DNA from: DATAUD01 sp036268455
GTDB taxonomy: Bacteria > Verrucomicrobiota > Verrucomicrobiia > Limisphaerales > Palsa-1400
DNA: 64,000 nucleotides
Assembly (NCBI GenBank): GCA_036268455.1
Contig: DATAUD010000022.1
Location: 62,001-126,000, forward strand
Reading direction: 5' to 3'
Numbering within the stretch: position 1 is the first letter of the stretch; every line of letters begins with the position of its first letter. The position numbers were made by a program, and so were the translations under genes. This document shows, piece by piece, positions 25,907-34,853 of this stretch. Under the pieces are notes generated by a model. That model was not told where the DNA came from and did no database searches. It saw only the letters and a list, made by a program, of their open reading frames with translations.

Positions 25907-26245
25907 ATGCCGACTTACGAATACGTTTGCTCCAAGTGCGAGCACCATTTTGACATTTCTCAAAGCATCAAGGCAAAGGCGCTAACCATTTGTCCGAAAG
26001 AATTTTGCCCGCGCAAACCTTGGGGTAAAGGCCATGTCAAACGCGCCATGAGCGGCGGAGCCGGTCTGATCTTTAAAGGGAGCGGGTTTTATATAACCGA
26101 TTATCGCAGTGAGGGATACAAGGCGGCCGCGAAAAAAGAGTCTGGCGAGACTGCCGCTAAAAAGGAAACCAAAAGCAGCGACGCCGGGGGAACCAAACCC
26201 GCTGGTTCGTCCCCTCCGGCGTCAAGCAGTTCAAAAAAGGACTAA
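25907..26245 (+). CDS. FmdB family zinc-ribbon protein
   Basis: A 112-residue small protein of the FmdB/putative regulatory family. It begins MPTYEYVCSKCEHHFD, the family signature with the first zinc knuckle CSKC. The second pair here is CPKEFC, with a longer spacing than the usual CPxC. The C-terminal half is a disordered Lys/Ser/Ala tail (KKETKSSDAGG, then SSPPASSSSKKD), common in this family. The role of FmdB proteins is not established; they are often called regulators. It is monocistronic and converges with the next gene, 10 bp away. Confidence 0.88.
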   Translation: MPTYEYVCSKCEHHFDISQSIKAKALTICPKEFCPRKPWGKGHVKRAMSGGAGLIFKGSGFYITDYRSEGYKAAAKKESGETAAKKETKSSDAGGTKPAGSSPPASSSSKKD

Positions 26246-26255
26246 GACCTTGAGC

Positions 26256-26702
26256 TTAATGTTTTTCAAGGGCGTGATCCAGCTCATGGATCGCCTTGTG
26301 AATGTGTTCGTGTTCCTTGCCGCCACTGTCTGAAGCGACGTCCTCCAGCAAACCGCGGGCTTCACGAAGGCGGGCATCAGACCAAGGCTGTCTTTCGCCG
26401 CCGTAGCCATGCCCGTGATGGAGATCCATGCCGATGATTTCTCCGGCTTTTCTTATTTCTTCCATGGCAGCAGCCTTGTGGCCATGATAATCGCGGTCCG
26501 CCCCTTCAAGAATCCAAAAGGCGTGGCGAAGTTTTTCCTTTCTGCCCTCGTCCCAATGGAATTCAACGCGGAGTTGGGGAGCCTGGACCGCGGAATCGCC
26601 GTCTAGCGGAATGGGCGAGGCGGAAACCGCTCTCGCGGTGGAAATTCCATATGGCAATATCGCGGCAAAGGCCGCAACCGAGACAAACTTCATTAGTTTC
26701 AT
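26256..26702 (-). CDS. Exported His-rich helical protein of unknown function
   Basis: A 148-residue exported protein. A signal peptide (about 1-25, cut after ARA) precedes a short linker and two helical, charged segments. The mature part has about 16 histidines in clusters such as DLHHGHGYGG and KEHEHIHKAIHELDHALEKH, which suggests metal binding or periplasmic metal storage. Two repeats of the pattern (W-x-L-E-G-A-D-R-D-Y-H-G-H and the C-terminal H-E-L-D-H) hint at an internal duplication. No family is recognised. It stands alone. Confidence 0.7.
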   Translation of the reverse strand: MKLMKFVSVAAFAAILPYGISTARAVSASPIPLDGDSAVQAPQLRVEFHWDEGRKEKLRHAFWILEGADRDYHGHKAAAMEEIRKAGEIIGMDLHHGHGYGGERQPWSDARLREARGLLEDVASDSGGKEHEHIHKAIHELDHALEKH

Positions 26703-26865
26703 ACTTATACCCTTCTATTTTTTAAGATTAATTAATCCTGACCGCCGCAAAATATCTCCGTGGCGAAATCTGTCAATGGGGTTGTCGCCATCATAAGGTG
26801 AACTCCTTACGAGAAATCGGGGCCGTTCGGCAGTCCTTGGGCTTTGGCCTGTGGTATATTTTGGT

Positions 26866-27438
26866 ATGAAAATTTTTTTGAAAGTATTGATTCTCACGTT
26901 GGCTGGCGTGGTAGGAGGAATCGCCGAAGCGGCCCCACCGGCGCCCGCGGCTGCCGCTCCCGCACCGAAGGTGGTTGTGACGCAACCCACGACCACAACG
27001 ACTACTGCCGGCAATTTTATTCCGCCGCCGGGCGGCACAATGGCGCCAGGCGGCGTGGGAGGTCAGCTTTACCCAGGGGTTGCGGTTGGTGGACAGCTCA
27101 CCCCGGGAAATAATATTGGAGGGCAGCCGACGCCGGGGCTCGCGCCAGGGACAGCGACACCCATTCCCGGTGTGACAACGGCGACCGGCGGCGCCACAAC
27201 AACGTCGCCATCGACGGTGGTCATTACGGGCGGAACGGCAACGACACCAGCGGGGGGCGTGATTAGCGGCAACGGAGTGGGTGGAAAAAGCCAGGTTACC
27301 GTTACGGGCGGAACAGGCTCGACTGTGGTAACTCCTTCTCCGGGAAGTAGCGTTATTGTGACGGGCGGGACCGGCGGAACATTGACGAATTCTGGCGTAG
27401 GAGGGGCTTTTACGAACTCGACGACGGCCCCGCAATAG
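26866..27438 (+). CDS. Exported Gly/Thr/Pro-rich low-complexity protein
   Basis: A 190-residue protein with a signal peptide (MKIFLKVLILTLAGVVGG, cut near AEA) and a mature region made almost entirely of Gly, Thr, Pro, Val and Ser. Two repeat types are visible: GGQL-x-PG/GGQPTPG units (about 60-95) and V-x-VTGGTG units (about 115-180). There is no Cys. It is probably a surface or periplasmic structural protein. A start five codons upstream (26851) is possible but would break the signal peptide. No family can be named, and repetitive composition makes homology searches unreliable. Confidence 0.65.
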   Translation: MKIFLKVLILTLAGVVGGIAEAAPPAPAAAAPAPKVVVTQPTTTTTTAGNFIPPPGGTMAPGGVGGQLYPGVAVGGQLTPGNNIGGQPTPGLAPGTATPIPGVTTATGGATTTSPSTVVITGGTATTPAGGVISGNGVGGKSQVTVTGGTGSTVVTPSPGSSVIVTGGTGGTLTNSGVGGAFTNSTTAPQ

Positions 27439-27498
27439 TCGTTTTTGCATTTCTGGAATTGCTTTATTATATTGGCCAGCCTTCATTAAGGCTGAAAT

Positions 27499-28557
27499 AT
27501 GACTGATCAAACGCTGGCTAATGTTCCCCCCCGTCCTTTCTCGCATTCTCCGCTTTCACAAGATGACGTGTCGGCGATTGATGAGCTTCGGCAAAATTAT
27601 AAAAACCTTCGCGCCGAACTCAATAAAGTCATTATCGGCCAGGACACCGTCATCGAACGTTTGCTCATCTGCATTCTGGCGCGCGGGCATGGGCTTTTAG
27701 TGGGTGTTCCAGGACTTGCGAAGACGATGATTGTCAATTCGCTGTCACATGCTATGTCGCTGGAGTTCAATCGCATACAATTCACGCCGGATTTGATGCC
27801 GTCGGACATCACAGGGACGGACATTTTGCAGGAAACGGATCAACCGGGACGGCGGGCGTTTGTATTCGTCAAAGGGCCGCTCTTTGCGAATATCATTCTC
27901 GCCGACGAAATCAACCGGACACCGCCCAAAACGCAATCGGCGCTGCTGGAAGCGATGCAGGAGCATCGTGTAACGGTGGCAGGGCGGTTTTTTCCGCTGC
28001 CGGCTCCGTTTTTTGTGCTGGCGACGCAAAACCCCATCGAACAGGAAGGGACTTATCCTTTGCCGGAGGCGCAGTTGGACCGCTTCATGTTCTTTATCCA
28101 TGTGGATTATCCAACCCGCGAGGAAGAAGGCCGGATCGCACGGGAAACGACTGGGGCCTCGCCTGGGCAATTGTCCAAAATCCTCGACGGGCCGCAGATC
28201 ATGGGGTTTCAAGAGGTCGTTCAGCGGGTGCCGGTGCCGGACCATATTTACGATTTGGCGGTGGACCTTGTCCGACGCACCCGGCCGCGTTCAGATCAAG
28301 CGCCGGAATGGATCAAAAAATGGGTGACCTGGGGAGCGGGGCCACGGGCGGTGCAATATTTGGTGCGGGGCGCAAAGGCGCGTGCGGTCCTACACGGGAG
28401 CTATCTCGTGCGGATGGAGGACTTGGAGGCCGTCGCGGCACCCGTGCTGACTCACCGGATTATGACGAATTTCCAGGCGCAATCCGAGGGTGTCGGCAGC
28501 CTGGAAATCATTGGCCGGTTGCTGGAGGAAATTCGCGGAGACCAGCGTCGTGGCTGA
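27499..28557 (+). CDS. MoxR-type AAA+ ATPase
   Basis: A 352-residue cytoplasmic ATPase of the MoxR branch. Walker A is GVPGLAKT (69-76), Walker B is ILADEIN (about 133-139), and sensor 1 is ATQNPIEQEG. MoxR proteins act as chaperones that activate partner proteins having von Willebrand A (MIDAS) domains. Exactly such genes follow: DUF58, a BatA-like protein and a second VWA protein, in one operon with overlaps or gaps under 10 bp. It starts with a clean ATG and is the operon's first gene. The client complex is unknown. Confidence 0.93.
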   Translation: MTDQTLANVPPRPFSHSPLSQDDVSAIDELRQNYKNLRAELNKVIIGQDTVIERLLICILARGHGLLVGVPGLAKTMIVNSLSHAMSLEFNRIQFTPDLMPSDITGTDILQETDQPGRRAFVFVKGPLFANIILADEINRTPPKTQSALLEAMQEHRVTVAGRFFPLPAPFFVLATQNPIEQEGTYPLPEAQLDRFMFFIHVDYPTREEEGRIARETTGASPGQLSKILDGPQIMGFQEVVQRVPVPDHIYDLAVDLVRRTRPRSDQAPEWIKKWVTWGAGPRAVQYLVRGAKARAVLHGSYLVRMEDLEAVAAPVLTHRIMTNFQAQSEGVGSLEIIGRLLEEIRGDQRRG

Positions 28558-29443
28558 GGAGCACAAGTTTTTAGATTCGGGTGTGCTCAACCGCCTGATG
28601 CACTTGGTCCTGATGGCGCGCTCGCCGATGGAGGGGACGGTCTCAGGGTTGCACAAAAGCCCGCATCGGGGATCAAGCGTGGAATTCGCCGAGTATCGCA
28701 ATTACGTCCCGGGCGACGACATTCGACGGTTGGATTGGCGGGTTTTTGCGCGGACGGACCGGTTTTTCCTCAAGGAGTACGAAGCGGAAACCAACCTCCG
28801 ATGTTACTTTGTACTGGATTGCAGCGGTTCGATGAAGTTCGGGAACAAGATCGATTACGCCAAACGGCTGCTGGCAACCATGGCTTACATCACGGCGCAC
28901 CAGGGCGATGCCGTAAGTCTGATTTGCGCGACGGGGAAATCGTTTTTCGAGATACCGCCGCGGCGGAATCCGGCCCACCTGAAATTGATTTTTGAAACGA
29001 TGGAGAAGACGGAGGCCCGCGGGGAAACGGACCTTGCGGCATCGCTGCACGATCTGGCCGAAAAGGTGCGGCGGCGCGCGGTGGTGATGGTGATTTCGGA
29101 TTTTTTCTGCGAATTGGACCCGCTGCTGAATGCGTTTCAGCACTTGCGCTTTCAAAAGCACGACCTTGCGGTTTTCCAGTTGCTGGACCGGGCGGAACTG
29201 GATTTTCAATTTGACAGGCCGGTGCGATTTGTGGACCTGGAGAGTTCGTTGAGCATCGTAACGGAGCCGTCGAGTGTGCGGGACGAATATCTGCGGCAAC
29301 TCTGGCTTTTCCTGGATGCGTTGCGGAACGGATGCCACGAATTTGGGGCGGACTACCGGCGCGTTGTGACGGACCAAAGTTACGAGAGAGTGCTGGCGGA
29401 TTTTCTTGTGGAACGCGCGCAACTTGCCGCCGCGGCGCCGTAG
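28550..29443 (+). CDS. DUF58 protein with VWA-type MIDAS motif
   Basis: A 297-residue DUF58 protein, the usual partner of MoxR. The DUF58 signature is EYRNYVPGDDIRRLDWRVFARTD (given here only by its ends: EYRNYVPGDD and DWRVFARTD). It is followed by the MIDAS-like motif LDCSGSM (DxSxS), which binds a divalent metal and is the expected contact for the ATPase. The start is GTG at 28550, overlapping the MoxR stop by 8 bp, with GGAG-like sequence upstream. A longer frame to 28490 exists but lies wholly inside moxR. It is cytoplasmic. In other bacteria such operons affect envelope stress tolerance or cofactor insertion; the role here is not known. Confidence 0.88.
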   Translation: MAEEHKFLDSGVLNRLMHLVLMARSPMEGTVSGLHKSPHRGSSVEFAEYRNYVPGDDIRRLDWRVFARTDRFFLKEYEAETNLRCYFVLDCSGSMKFGNKIDYAKRLLATMAYITAHQGDAVSLICATGKSFFEIPPRRNPAHLKLIFETMEKTEARGETDLAASLHDLAEKVRRRAVVMVISDFFCELDPLLNAFQHLRFQKHDLAVFQLLDRAELDFQFDRPVRFVDLESSLSIVTEPSSVRDEYLRQLWLFLDALRNGCHEFGADYRRVVTDQSYERVLADFLVERAQLAAAAP

Positions 29444-29449
29444 AGACCG

Positions 29450-31447
29450 ATGACATTTCTCCAACCATGGGTGCTGCTGGGATTGCCGCTGATCGCCCTG
29501 CCGATCATCATTCATTTGCTCAACCGGCTGCGCCATCGCCCCAAGCCGTGGGCGGCGATGCGGTTTTTGGTTTCGGCGACACGCAGTTCGGTCAGCCAGG
29601 CGCGCCTGCGGCAATTTCTTATTTTGCTTTGCCGCGTGCTGGCGGTGGCGATGCTCGTTCTATTTCTGGCGCGGCCGCTTGCGGGCGGCTGGCTTGGCTG
29701 GGCGCTTTCTCCCGCGCCGGATTCCATCCTGATTTTGCTCGATCGTTCGGCGAGCATGGAAATGCGCTCGAGTGGAGTCTCCAAGCGGCAGCAGGCCCTT
29801 GACCTTCTTGCGCAGGCGGCCCGGCCGTTTGAGCAAACGAGCCATCTTGTTTTGATTGACAGCGCAACGCGTTCGCCGCAGGAACTCGCCAAGGCAGATT
29901 CGCTTGCGCACCTGTCCGTCACCGGGCCGAGCGACACCGCCGCGGACATGCCGGCGATGTTGCGGGCGGCGTTTGACTGGCTGATCGAAAATCGCGCGGG
30001 TTCGGCGGAAATTTGGATCGCCTCGGACAATCAACGGAGCAATTGGACGCCGGAGGACCCGCGCTGGAAAAGCGTGATCGCGCAATTGAGCGGGTTGTCG
30101 CAAAAGGTGCGCGCGCGCCTGCTGGAATTGACGGGAGCGCCGGAGGCGAACGCTTCCATCGCGATCAAGGAATTGGTCCGGCGCCCGCGCGGCGACCAAT
30201 CGGAATTGCAAATGGTCCTGGATGTTCAACGCAACCGAACGGCAGCGGCATCAATCCCCGTTACTTTGACCCTGGACGGAACAGCGTCCACGGCGGAACT
30301 GAAAATGGACGGGCAATCGCTGCGCTGGCGGCGAAGGATCGATCTGGGATCGCGGAAGGAAGGCGGCTGGGGAAGTTTTGCTTTGCCGGCGGATGGCAAT
30401 TCGCGCGATAACACGGCCTATTTTGTGTACGGCCCGGATACGCCGTTACTGGCGACGGTGGTCAGCGCAGCGAAAGAGACCGGGCGCTTTTTTCAATTTG
30501 CGGCGGCGTCACGGAACGCGCAACCGGCGGATTTGGTTGATCCGGCGGAATTCGCGAATGTCGATCTTGCGGGCAAATCGCTTTTGATCTGGCAGGCTCC
30601 CCTCCCCTCCGGGCCTGACGCGGACCGGGTGCAGACTTTCGCCGCGGAAGGCGGCGTGGTGATTTTCTTTCCACCGGAACAGACGGAAACGCGGCAGTTC
30701 GCCGGCATGAGCTGGGGCGAAGCGCAAAACGCCGAGGGCCAGGAGGGTTTCCGCATTTTACGATGGGATGAAGATGAAGGGCCACTGGCGAAGAGCGATG
30801 AACATCAGAGTTTGCCACTGGCGCAAACGACTTTCATGCGCCGCCAGGTGATCAACGGGCAGAAGGACGCGCTGGCCGCGTTTGAGGATGGCGCGGCGTT
30901 TTTGGCGCATCAGAATATTGGACGAGGCGACGTTTATTTTTGCGCGTCACTGCCGGACCCGGCGTGGTCGAGCCTTGGGGAAGGCCCTGTGCTGGTGCCG
31001 ATGTTGCAGCGAATGCTGCTCGCCGGTGGGAGGCGCTTGCGGCAGGTGTCCGAAGTGGCGTGTGGCGAATTGAGCGCTGTCGATCAAGCGCGGCAATGGA
31101 CGCCGGTGGATTCGACCGGGGCGAAAGACATCCGAACTCAAGCGGGAGTCTATCGATCAGGCGATCATTTCCTGGCCGTCAATCGGCCCACGTCGGAAGA
31201 CGACCCTGAGATCATTGATTCCGATCAGGCGCGAAAACTTTTTGGGGACATTCCCGTCCAAACATTGCAGGAGCAACATTTGGAGACTGGGCAACTCCAA
31301 GGGGAAATCTGGCGGGTGTTTGTGTTCGCGATGCTGTTGTTTCTTCTTGCGGAAGCGATTTTGGTGTTGCCGCCGCGGCGCCGCGCCGGGCCCGTCCCAA
31401 CAGCGGGACCTGGAAAAACGAAACAGAGGGAGGCGCAAGTCGCATGA
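29450..31447 (+). CDS. BatA-like membrane protein with VWA domain
   Basis: A 665-residue membrane protein. The N-terminal FLQPWVLLGLPLIALPIIIHLL plus a second helix is the double-transmembrane domain of aerotolerance (Bat) proteins. A VWA domain begins ILILLDRSASM (MIDAS DxSxS, near residue 97). A long beta-rich periplasmic part follows, with a DUF-like GATase1 segment (SLLIWQAPLPSGPD) and a final transmembrane helix near 620-640, leaving a basic cytoplasmic tail. It begins 6 bp after the DUF58 gene and overlaps the next by ATGA. It likely assembles with the next protein, activated by MoxR. Confidence 0.82.
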   Translation: MTFLQPWVLLGLPLIALPIIIHLLNRLRHRPKPWAAMRFLVSATRSSVSQARLRQFLILLCRVLAVAMLVLFLARPLAGGWLGWALSPAPDSILILLDRSASMEMRSSGVSKRQQALDLLAQAARPFEQTSHLVLIDSATRSPQELAKADSLAHLSVTGPSDTAADMPAMLRAAFDWLIENRAGSAEIWIASDNQRSNWTPEDPRWKSVIAQLSGLSQKVRARLLELTGAPEANASIAIKELVRRPRGDQSELQMVLDVQRNRTAAASIPVTLTLDGTASTAELKMDGQSLRWRRRIDLGSRKEGGWGSFALPADGNSRDNTAYFVYGPDTPLLATVVSAAKETGRFFQFAAASRNAQPADLVDPAEFANVDLAGKSLLIWQAPLPSGPDADRVQTFAAEGGVVIFFPPEQTETRQFAGMSWGEAQNAEGQEGFRILRWDEDEGPLAKSDEHQSLPLAQTTFMRRQVINGQKDALAAFEDGAAFLAHQNIGRGDVYFCASLPDPAWSSLGEGPVLVPMLQRMLLAGGRRLRQVSEVACGELSAVDQARQWTPVDSTGAKDIRTQAGVYRSGDHFLAVNRPTSEDDPEIIDSDQARKLFGDIPVQTLQEQHLETGQLQGEIWRVFVFAMLLFLLAEAILVLPPRRRAGPVPTAGPGKTKQREAQVA

Positions 31448-33627
31448 GCCATCTTTCTCTGGCCGCGCCGGCGCTGGTGATCGTTGCGGCGATTCTTCTT
31501 TGGCTATTCGCGGGATGGCTCTGCTTTGCCAATTGGCAGCGCTCGCCCAATCGCCGGGCATCGGGCTGGCTGGAAATGTTCCGGTTCGTGCTGATCACGC
31601 TTTTGGGGTTGACGCTGCTTCGGCCGGAGTTCGTGAAACGTCTGGAACAGTCGTCGATGCCGGAAATCGCGGTGCTGACTGACTCATCCGGCAGCATGAA
31701 CACGCGCGATGTCGAAGCGGGCAGCAACGTCATCAGCCGCGAACAATGGATACAAAATCAGGTGCGGCGGAAATTCTGGCATTCGCTGGATTCCAAGGCG
31801 AAAGTGTCCGTCGAGCCGTTTTCCGCGCCTTCCACCAACGCGAACGCCGTCAACGGCACCGATCTGAATCTCGCACTGGAGGAGACCCTGCACCGCTACA
31901 AAAATCTCAAGGCGGTTCTGCTGTTGAGCGACGGGGATTGGAACCTTGGGAAATCCCCGCTCGGCACCGCCACACAATATCGCGAACAGAACATTCCCAT
32001 TTTTACGGTTGCGGTGGGCCGCGAAACGCCCGTGCCGGATTTGATCCTGGAGAATGTCTCGGCCCCGTCTTACGGGCTTTTCGGGGAGGAGATTGCGGTG
32101 GCGTTCAAAGTGACGAGCCATCTGGCGCGCGAAGTGAGGACCTCCCTTTCCATTTCCGATAATTTTGGGGAGTCGGCGAAAAAGGAGATTACCGTTCCGG
32201 CGAACGGGGACGTGGAAGATTCCATTTTGTGGTCGCCGCGCGAAACGGGCGAGATCACGGCGACCGTCAAACTGCCCGTCGAACCGGATGAAGCCATTGC
32301 GGAAAATAACGAGCGGACATTTCACATGTCCGTGCGAGTCGAGAAACTCAAGGTGTTGGTCGTCGATTCGCTGCCGCGCTGGGAATACCGTTATTTGCGC
32401 AACGCGCTGGCGCGAGATCCCGGTGTCGATATGCGCTGCCTGCTGTTGCATCCAGGCATGGGGCCGGGCGACGGCCTGGATTATATCCACTCTTTTCCCG
32501 ACAGCAAAGAGGCGCTCTCGCCTTACGACGTGGTTTTTCTCGGCGACGTTGGAATTGGGGAAAATGAACTGACGGACAAGGATGCGGAATTGCTCAAGGG
32601 GCTTGTCGAGCAACAAGGAAGCGGCCTAGTGTTTGTTCCGGGCCGCCGGGGCCGGGAGGTCACATTTTTAAACAGTCCGTTGAAGGATTTGTATCCGGTG
32701 GACTTGGATACGTCGAAGCCGAACGGAGTCGGGTTGGAAAACGAAGCGCAATTGGTCCTCACCAGCGAAGGCCGGCGGCATTGGCTGACGCGTTTCGATT
32801 CCGATGAGGAAAGGAACGACGAATTGTGGAAGCAATTGCCCGGATTTTTTTGGTCGGCTGCCGTCGAAAAGAGCCGGCCCGGGTCGGAGGTTTTGGCGGT
32901 ACACTCGGCGCTCCGCAACGAATGGGGCCGGATGCCGTTATTGGTGACGCGAACCGCGGGAAGCGGCAAAGTGCTCTTTCTCGGCACGGACAGCGCGTGG
33001 CGATGGCGTCGGGGAGTGGAAGACAAATTTCACTACCGCTTCTGGGGCCAGGTGGTCCGGTGGATGGCCCATCAGCGGCACCTCTCCGGCAAGGAAGGCA
33101 TCCGCCTGAGCTACAGCCCGGAAACGCCGGAGGCCGGGGACACGGTTTTTCTGCAAGGGACGGTGCTGGATGAATCTGGATTTCCCATTGACAAGGGGCC
33201 GGTCACCGGAAAGATCACCTCGCCCGGCGGGCAGGAGGAACGTTTGGACTTTACGCAAGTCGAAGGAGGCTGGGGCGTCTTTAAATCCAGCTTTGCCGCC
33301 CAGGAAACGGGAAAATACAAGATTGAAATTGCCTCCGAACCTTACAACCGGCATTTGACAACCGAATTGCTGGTGGCGAAGCCAATAATCGAAAAAGAAG
33401 GTCAGCCCATCAATGCGCAAACACTGGCGGAGATTTCCGAACTGACGCGCGGCGCCAACATTTCCACCGGCGATCTCGACAAAATGGTGCAACAAATTTC
33501 GTTGCTGCCGGAGCCTAAGCCGGTGGAAGAAAGAATCCGCGTCTGGAGCGAGCCGGCCTGGGGCGGAATCATTCTTTCCTTGCTGACGATTTATTGGGTG
33601 GGACGAAAGTGGGCAGGGTTGATTTAG
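31444..33627 (+). CDS. Membrane protein with VWA and glutamine amidotransferase-like domains
   Basis: A 727-residue protein with two N-terminal helices (about 8-28 and 45-62), a VWA domain with MIDAS motif LTDSSGSM (about 79-86), a CARDB-like beta domain (about 200-290), and a GATase1-like domain (about 295-540) beginning LVVDSLPRWEYRYLRNAL, which is common in this Verrucomicrobia/Planctomycete family. A C-terminal beta domain and a last helix close the protein. The class I amidotransferase Cys-His-Glu triad is not evident, so the domain is probably structural. It overlaps the previous gene by ATGA and ends the MoxR operon. Confidence 0.8.
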   Translation: MSHLSLAAPALVIVAAILLWLFAGWLCFANWQRSPNRRASGWLEMFRFVLITLLGLTLLRPEFVKRLEQSSMPEIAVLTDSSGSMNTRDVEAGSNVISREQWIQNQVRRKFWHSLDSKAKVSVEPFSAPSTNANAVNGTDLNLALEETLHRYKNLKAVLLLSDGDWNLGKSPLGTATQYREQNIPIFTVAVGRETPVPDLILENVSAPSYGLFGEEIAVAFKVTSHLAREVRTSLSISDNFGESAKKEITVPANGDVEDSILWSPRETGEITATVKLPVEPDEAIAENNERTFHMSVRVEKLKVLVVDSLPRWEYRYLRNALARDPGVDMRCLLLHPGMGPGDGLDYIHSFPDSKEALSPYDVVFLGDVGIGENELTDKDAELLKGLVEQQGSGLVFVPGRRGREVTFLNSPLKDLYPVDLDTSKPNGVGLENEAQLVLTSEGRRHWLTRFDSDEERNDELWKQLPGFFWSAAVEKSRPGSEVLAVHSALRNEWGRMPLLVTRTAGSGKVLFLGTDSAWRWRRGVEDKFHYRFWGQVVRWMAHQRHLSGKEGIRLSYSPETPEAGDTVFLQGTVLDESGFPIDKGPVTGKITSPGGQEERLDFTQVEGGWGVFKSSFAAQETGKYKIEIASEPYNRHLTTELLVAKPIIEKEGQPINAQTLAEISELTRGANISTGDLDKMVQQISLLPEPKPVEERIRVWSEPAWGGIILSLLTIYWVGRKWAGLI

Positions 33628-33721
33628 CGACCGGCTAAACCGCAACGATTCAGTTGACACACCAAGAAACTCGCGCAGAGAAGACATGATTTAGCGCAAA
33701 GAGGCCAAGGAGCCGAGTCTA

Positions 33722-34768
33722 TTAGAGAACCGACTTGAGATCGCAAAGGAAGGCATCGACATCTTCTTCAGTAGTGTCCCAGGCGCACATGAAACGGCAA
33801 CCGCCGTTGGCGATGAAGGTGTAAAACATCCAGCCGCGTTTGCGCAACGCGTCCTCGATCATTGGGGTCAATAGGACAAAGACGGCGTTGGCTTGCGATG
33901 GAATGATCACCTTCACGTCCGGCAATTGTCGGAGACCGCGCTCGAGTCGGGCGGCCATGGCGTTGGCGTGGGCGGCGCGACGCAGCCAGGCGCCGTCGCG
34001 CAACATGCCGACCCACGGCGCGGAGAGGAAACGCATTTTGGAGGCTAGCTGGCCTGCTTGCTTGCAGCGGTAGTCGAACTCCTCGGCCAGCCTCCGCTCA
34101 AAAAAGACGACGGCTTCGCCGATTCCAATCCCATTTTTTGTGCCGCCAAAGCACAACACATCCACCCCAGCCTGCCAGGTGATTTCCTTCGGCTTCACCC
34201 CAAGCGCGGCGACGGCATTGGCAAAACGGGAGCCATCCATATGAATCCGCAAACCGAGCGATTTGGTCACGGACCAGATTGCCTTGAGTTCATCCGGCGA
34301 ATAAACGGTGCCGACTTCGGTCGATTGCGTCAGGCTCACCACACGCGGCTTGGGGTAGTGAATATCCGAGCGGCGTTTTACCATTCGGCTAATGCTGGAG
34401 GGGGCTATTTTGCCGTCGTCGCCCGGAACGGTAAGGACTTTTGTGCCGTGGGAAAAGAATTCCGGGGCGCCGCACTCATCGGTTTCCACATGGGCCAATT
34501 CATGGCATAAAATGCTGTGATACGACTGGCAAAGGGAGGCCAGCGCAACTGAATTCGCGGCGGTTCCGTTGAAAACAAAAAAGACCTCGCATTCGGTCTC
34601 AAACAAATCGCGAATCAACCCGGCCGCTTCCTCGGTCCACGGATCGTTGCCATAGGCGGGGGCATGGCCGGAATTGGCCTTTTCCATCGCTTCCCAGGCC
34701 TCGGGGCAAATGCCGGCGTAGTTGTCGCTGGCGAATTGGCGGCGGCCGGGAGAATCCTCTGTGCGCAT
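33722..34768 (-). CDS. ltaE: Low-specificity L-threonine aldolase
   Basis: A 348-residue PLP enzyme (fold type I) that cleaves L-threonine or L-allo-threonine to glycine and acetaldehyde. Landmarks: FASDNYAGICPEA (12-24), the His-containing segment at about 90, HMDGSRFANA (176-185) with the PLP-binding Asp, and the Schiff-base lysine Lys211 in GGTKNGIG. Length matches the family. It is monocistronic, divergent from the EcsC gene with 85 bp between. A weak -10-like ATATAAG lies upstream on the minus strand. Some enzymes of this clade act on other beta-hydroxy amino acids. Confidence 0.9.
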   Translation of the reverse strand: MRTEDSPGRRQFASDNYAGICPEAWEAMEKANSGHAPAYGNDPWTEEAAGLIRDLFETECEVFFVFNGTAANSVALASLCQSYHSILCHELAHVETDECGAPEFFSHGTKVLTVPGDDGKIAPSSISRMVKRRSDIHYPKPRVVSLTQSTEVGTVYSPDELKAIWSVTKSLGLRIHMDGSRFANAVAALGVKPKEITWQAGVDVLCFGGTKNGIGIGEAVVFFERRLAEEFDYRCKQAGQLASKMRFLSAPWVGMLRDGAWLRRAAHANAMAARLERGLRQLPDVKVIIPSQANAVFVLLTPMIEDALRKRGWMFYTFIANGGCRFMCAWDTTEEDVDAFLCDLKSVL

Positions 34769-34853
34769 AGATATGACCTTATATCGCTTTTGGGCCGGGC
34801 AATTGAAACTTTGTCATCGGAAGACGTTTTAAATGACAGGTTAGAAATGCTCA

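Noticed and set aside
33628..33721. Possible small RNA or repeat between the VWA gene and the threonine aldolase
   Set aside because: It contains a TTGACA and a GCGCAAAGAGGCCAAGG-type string but no -10, no stable hairpin and no second copy in the window.
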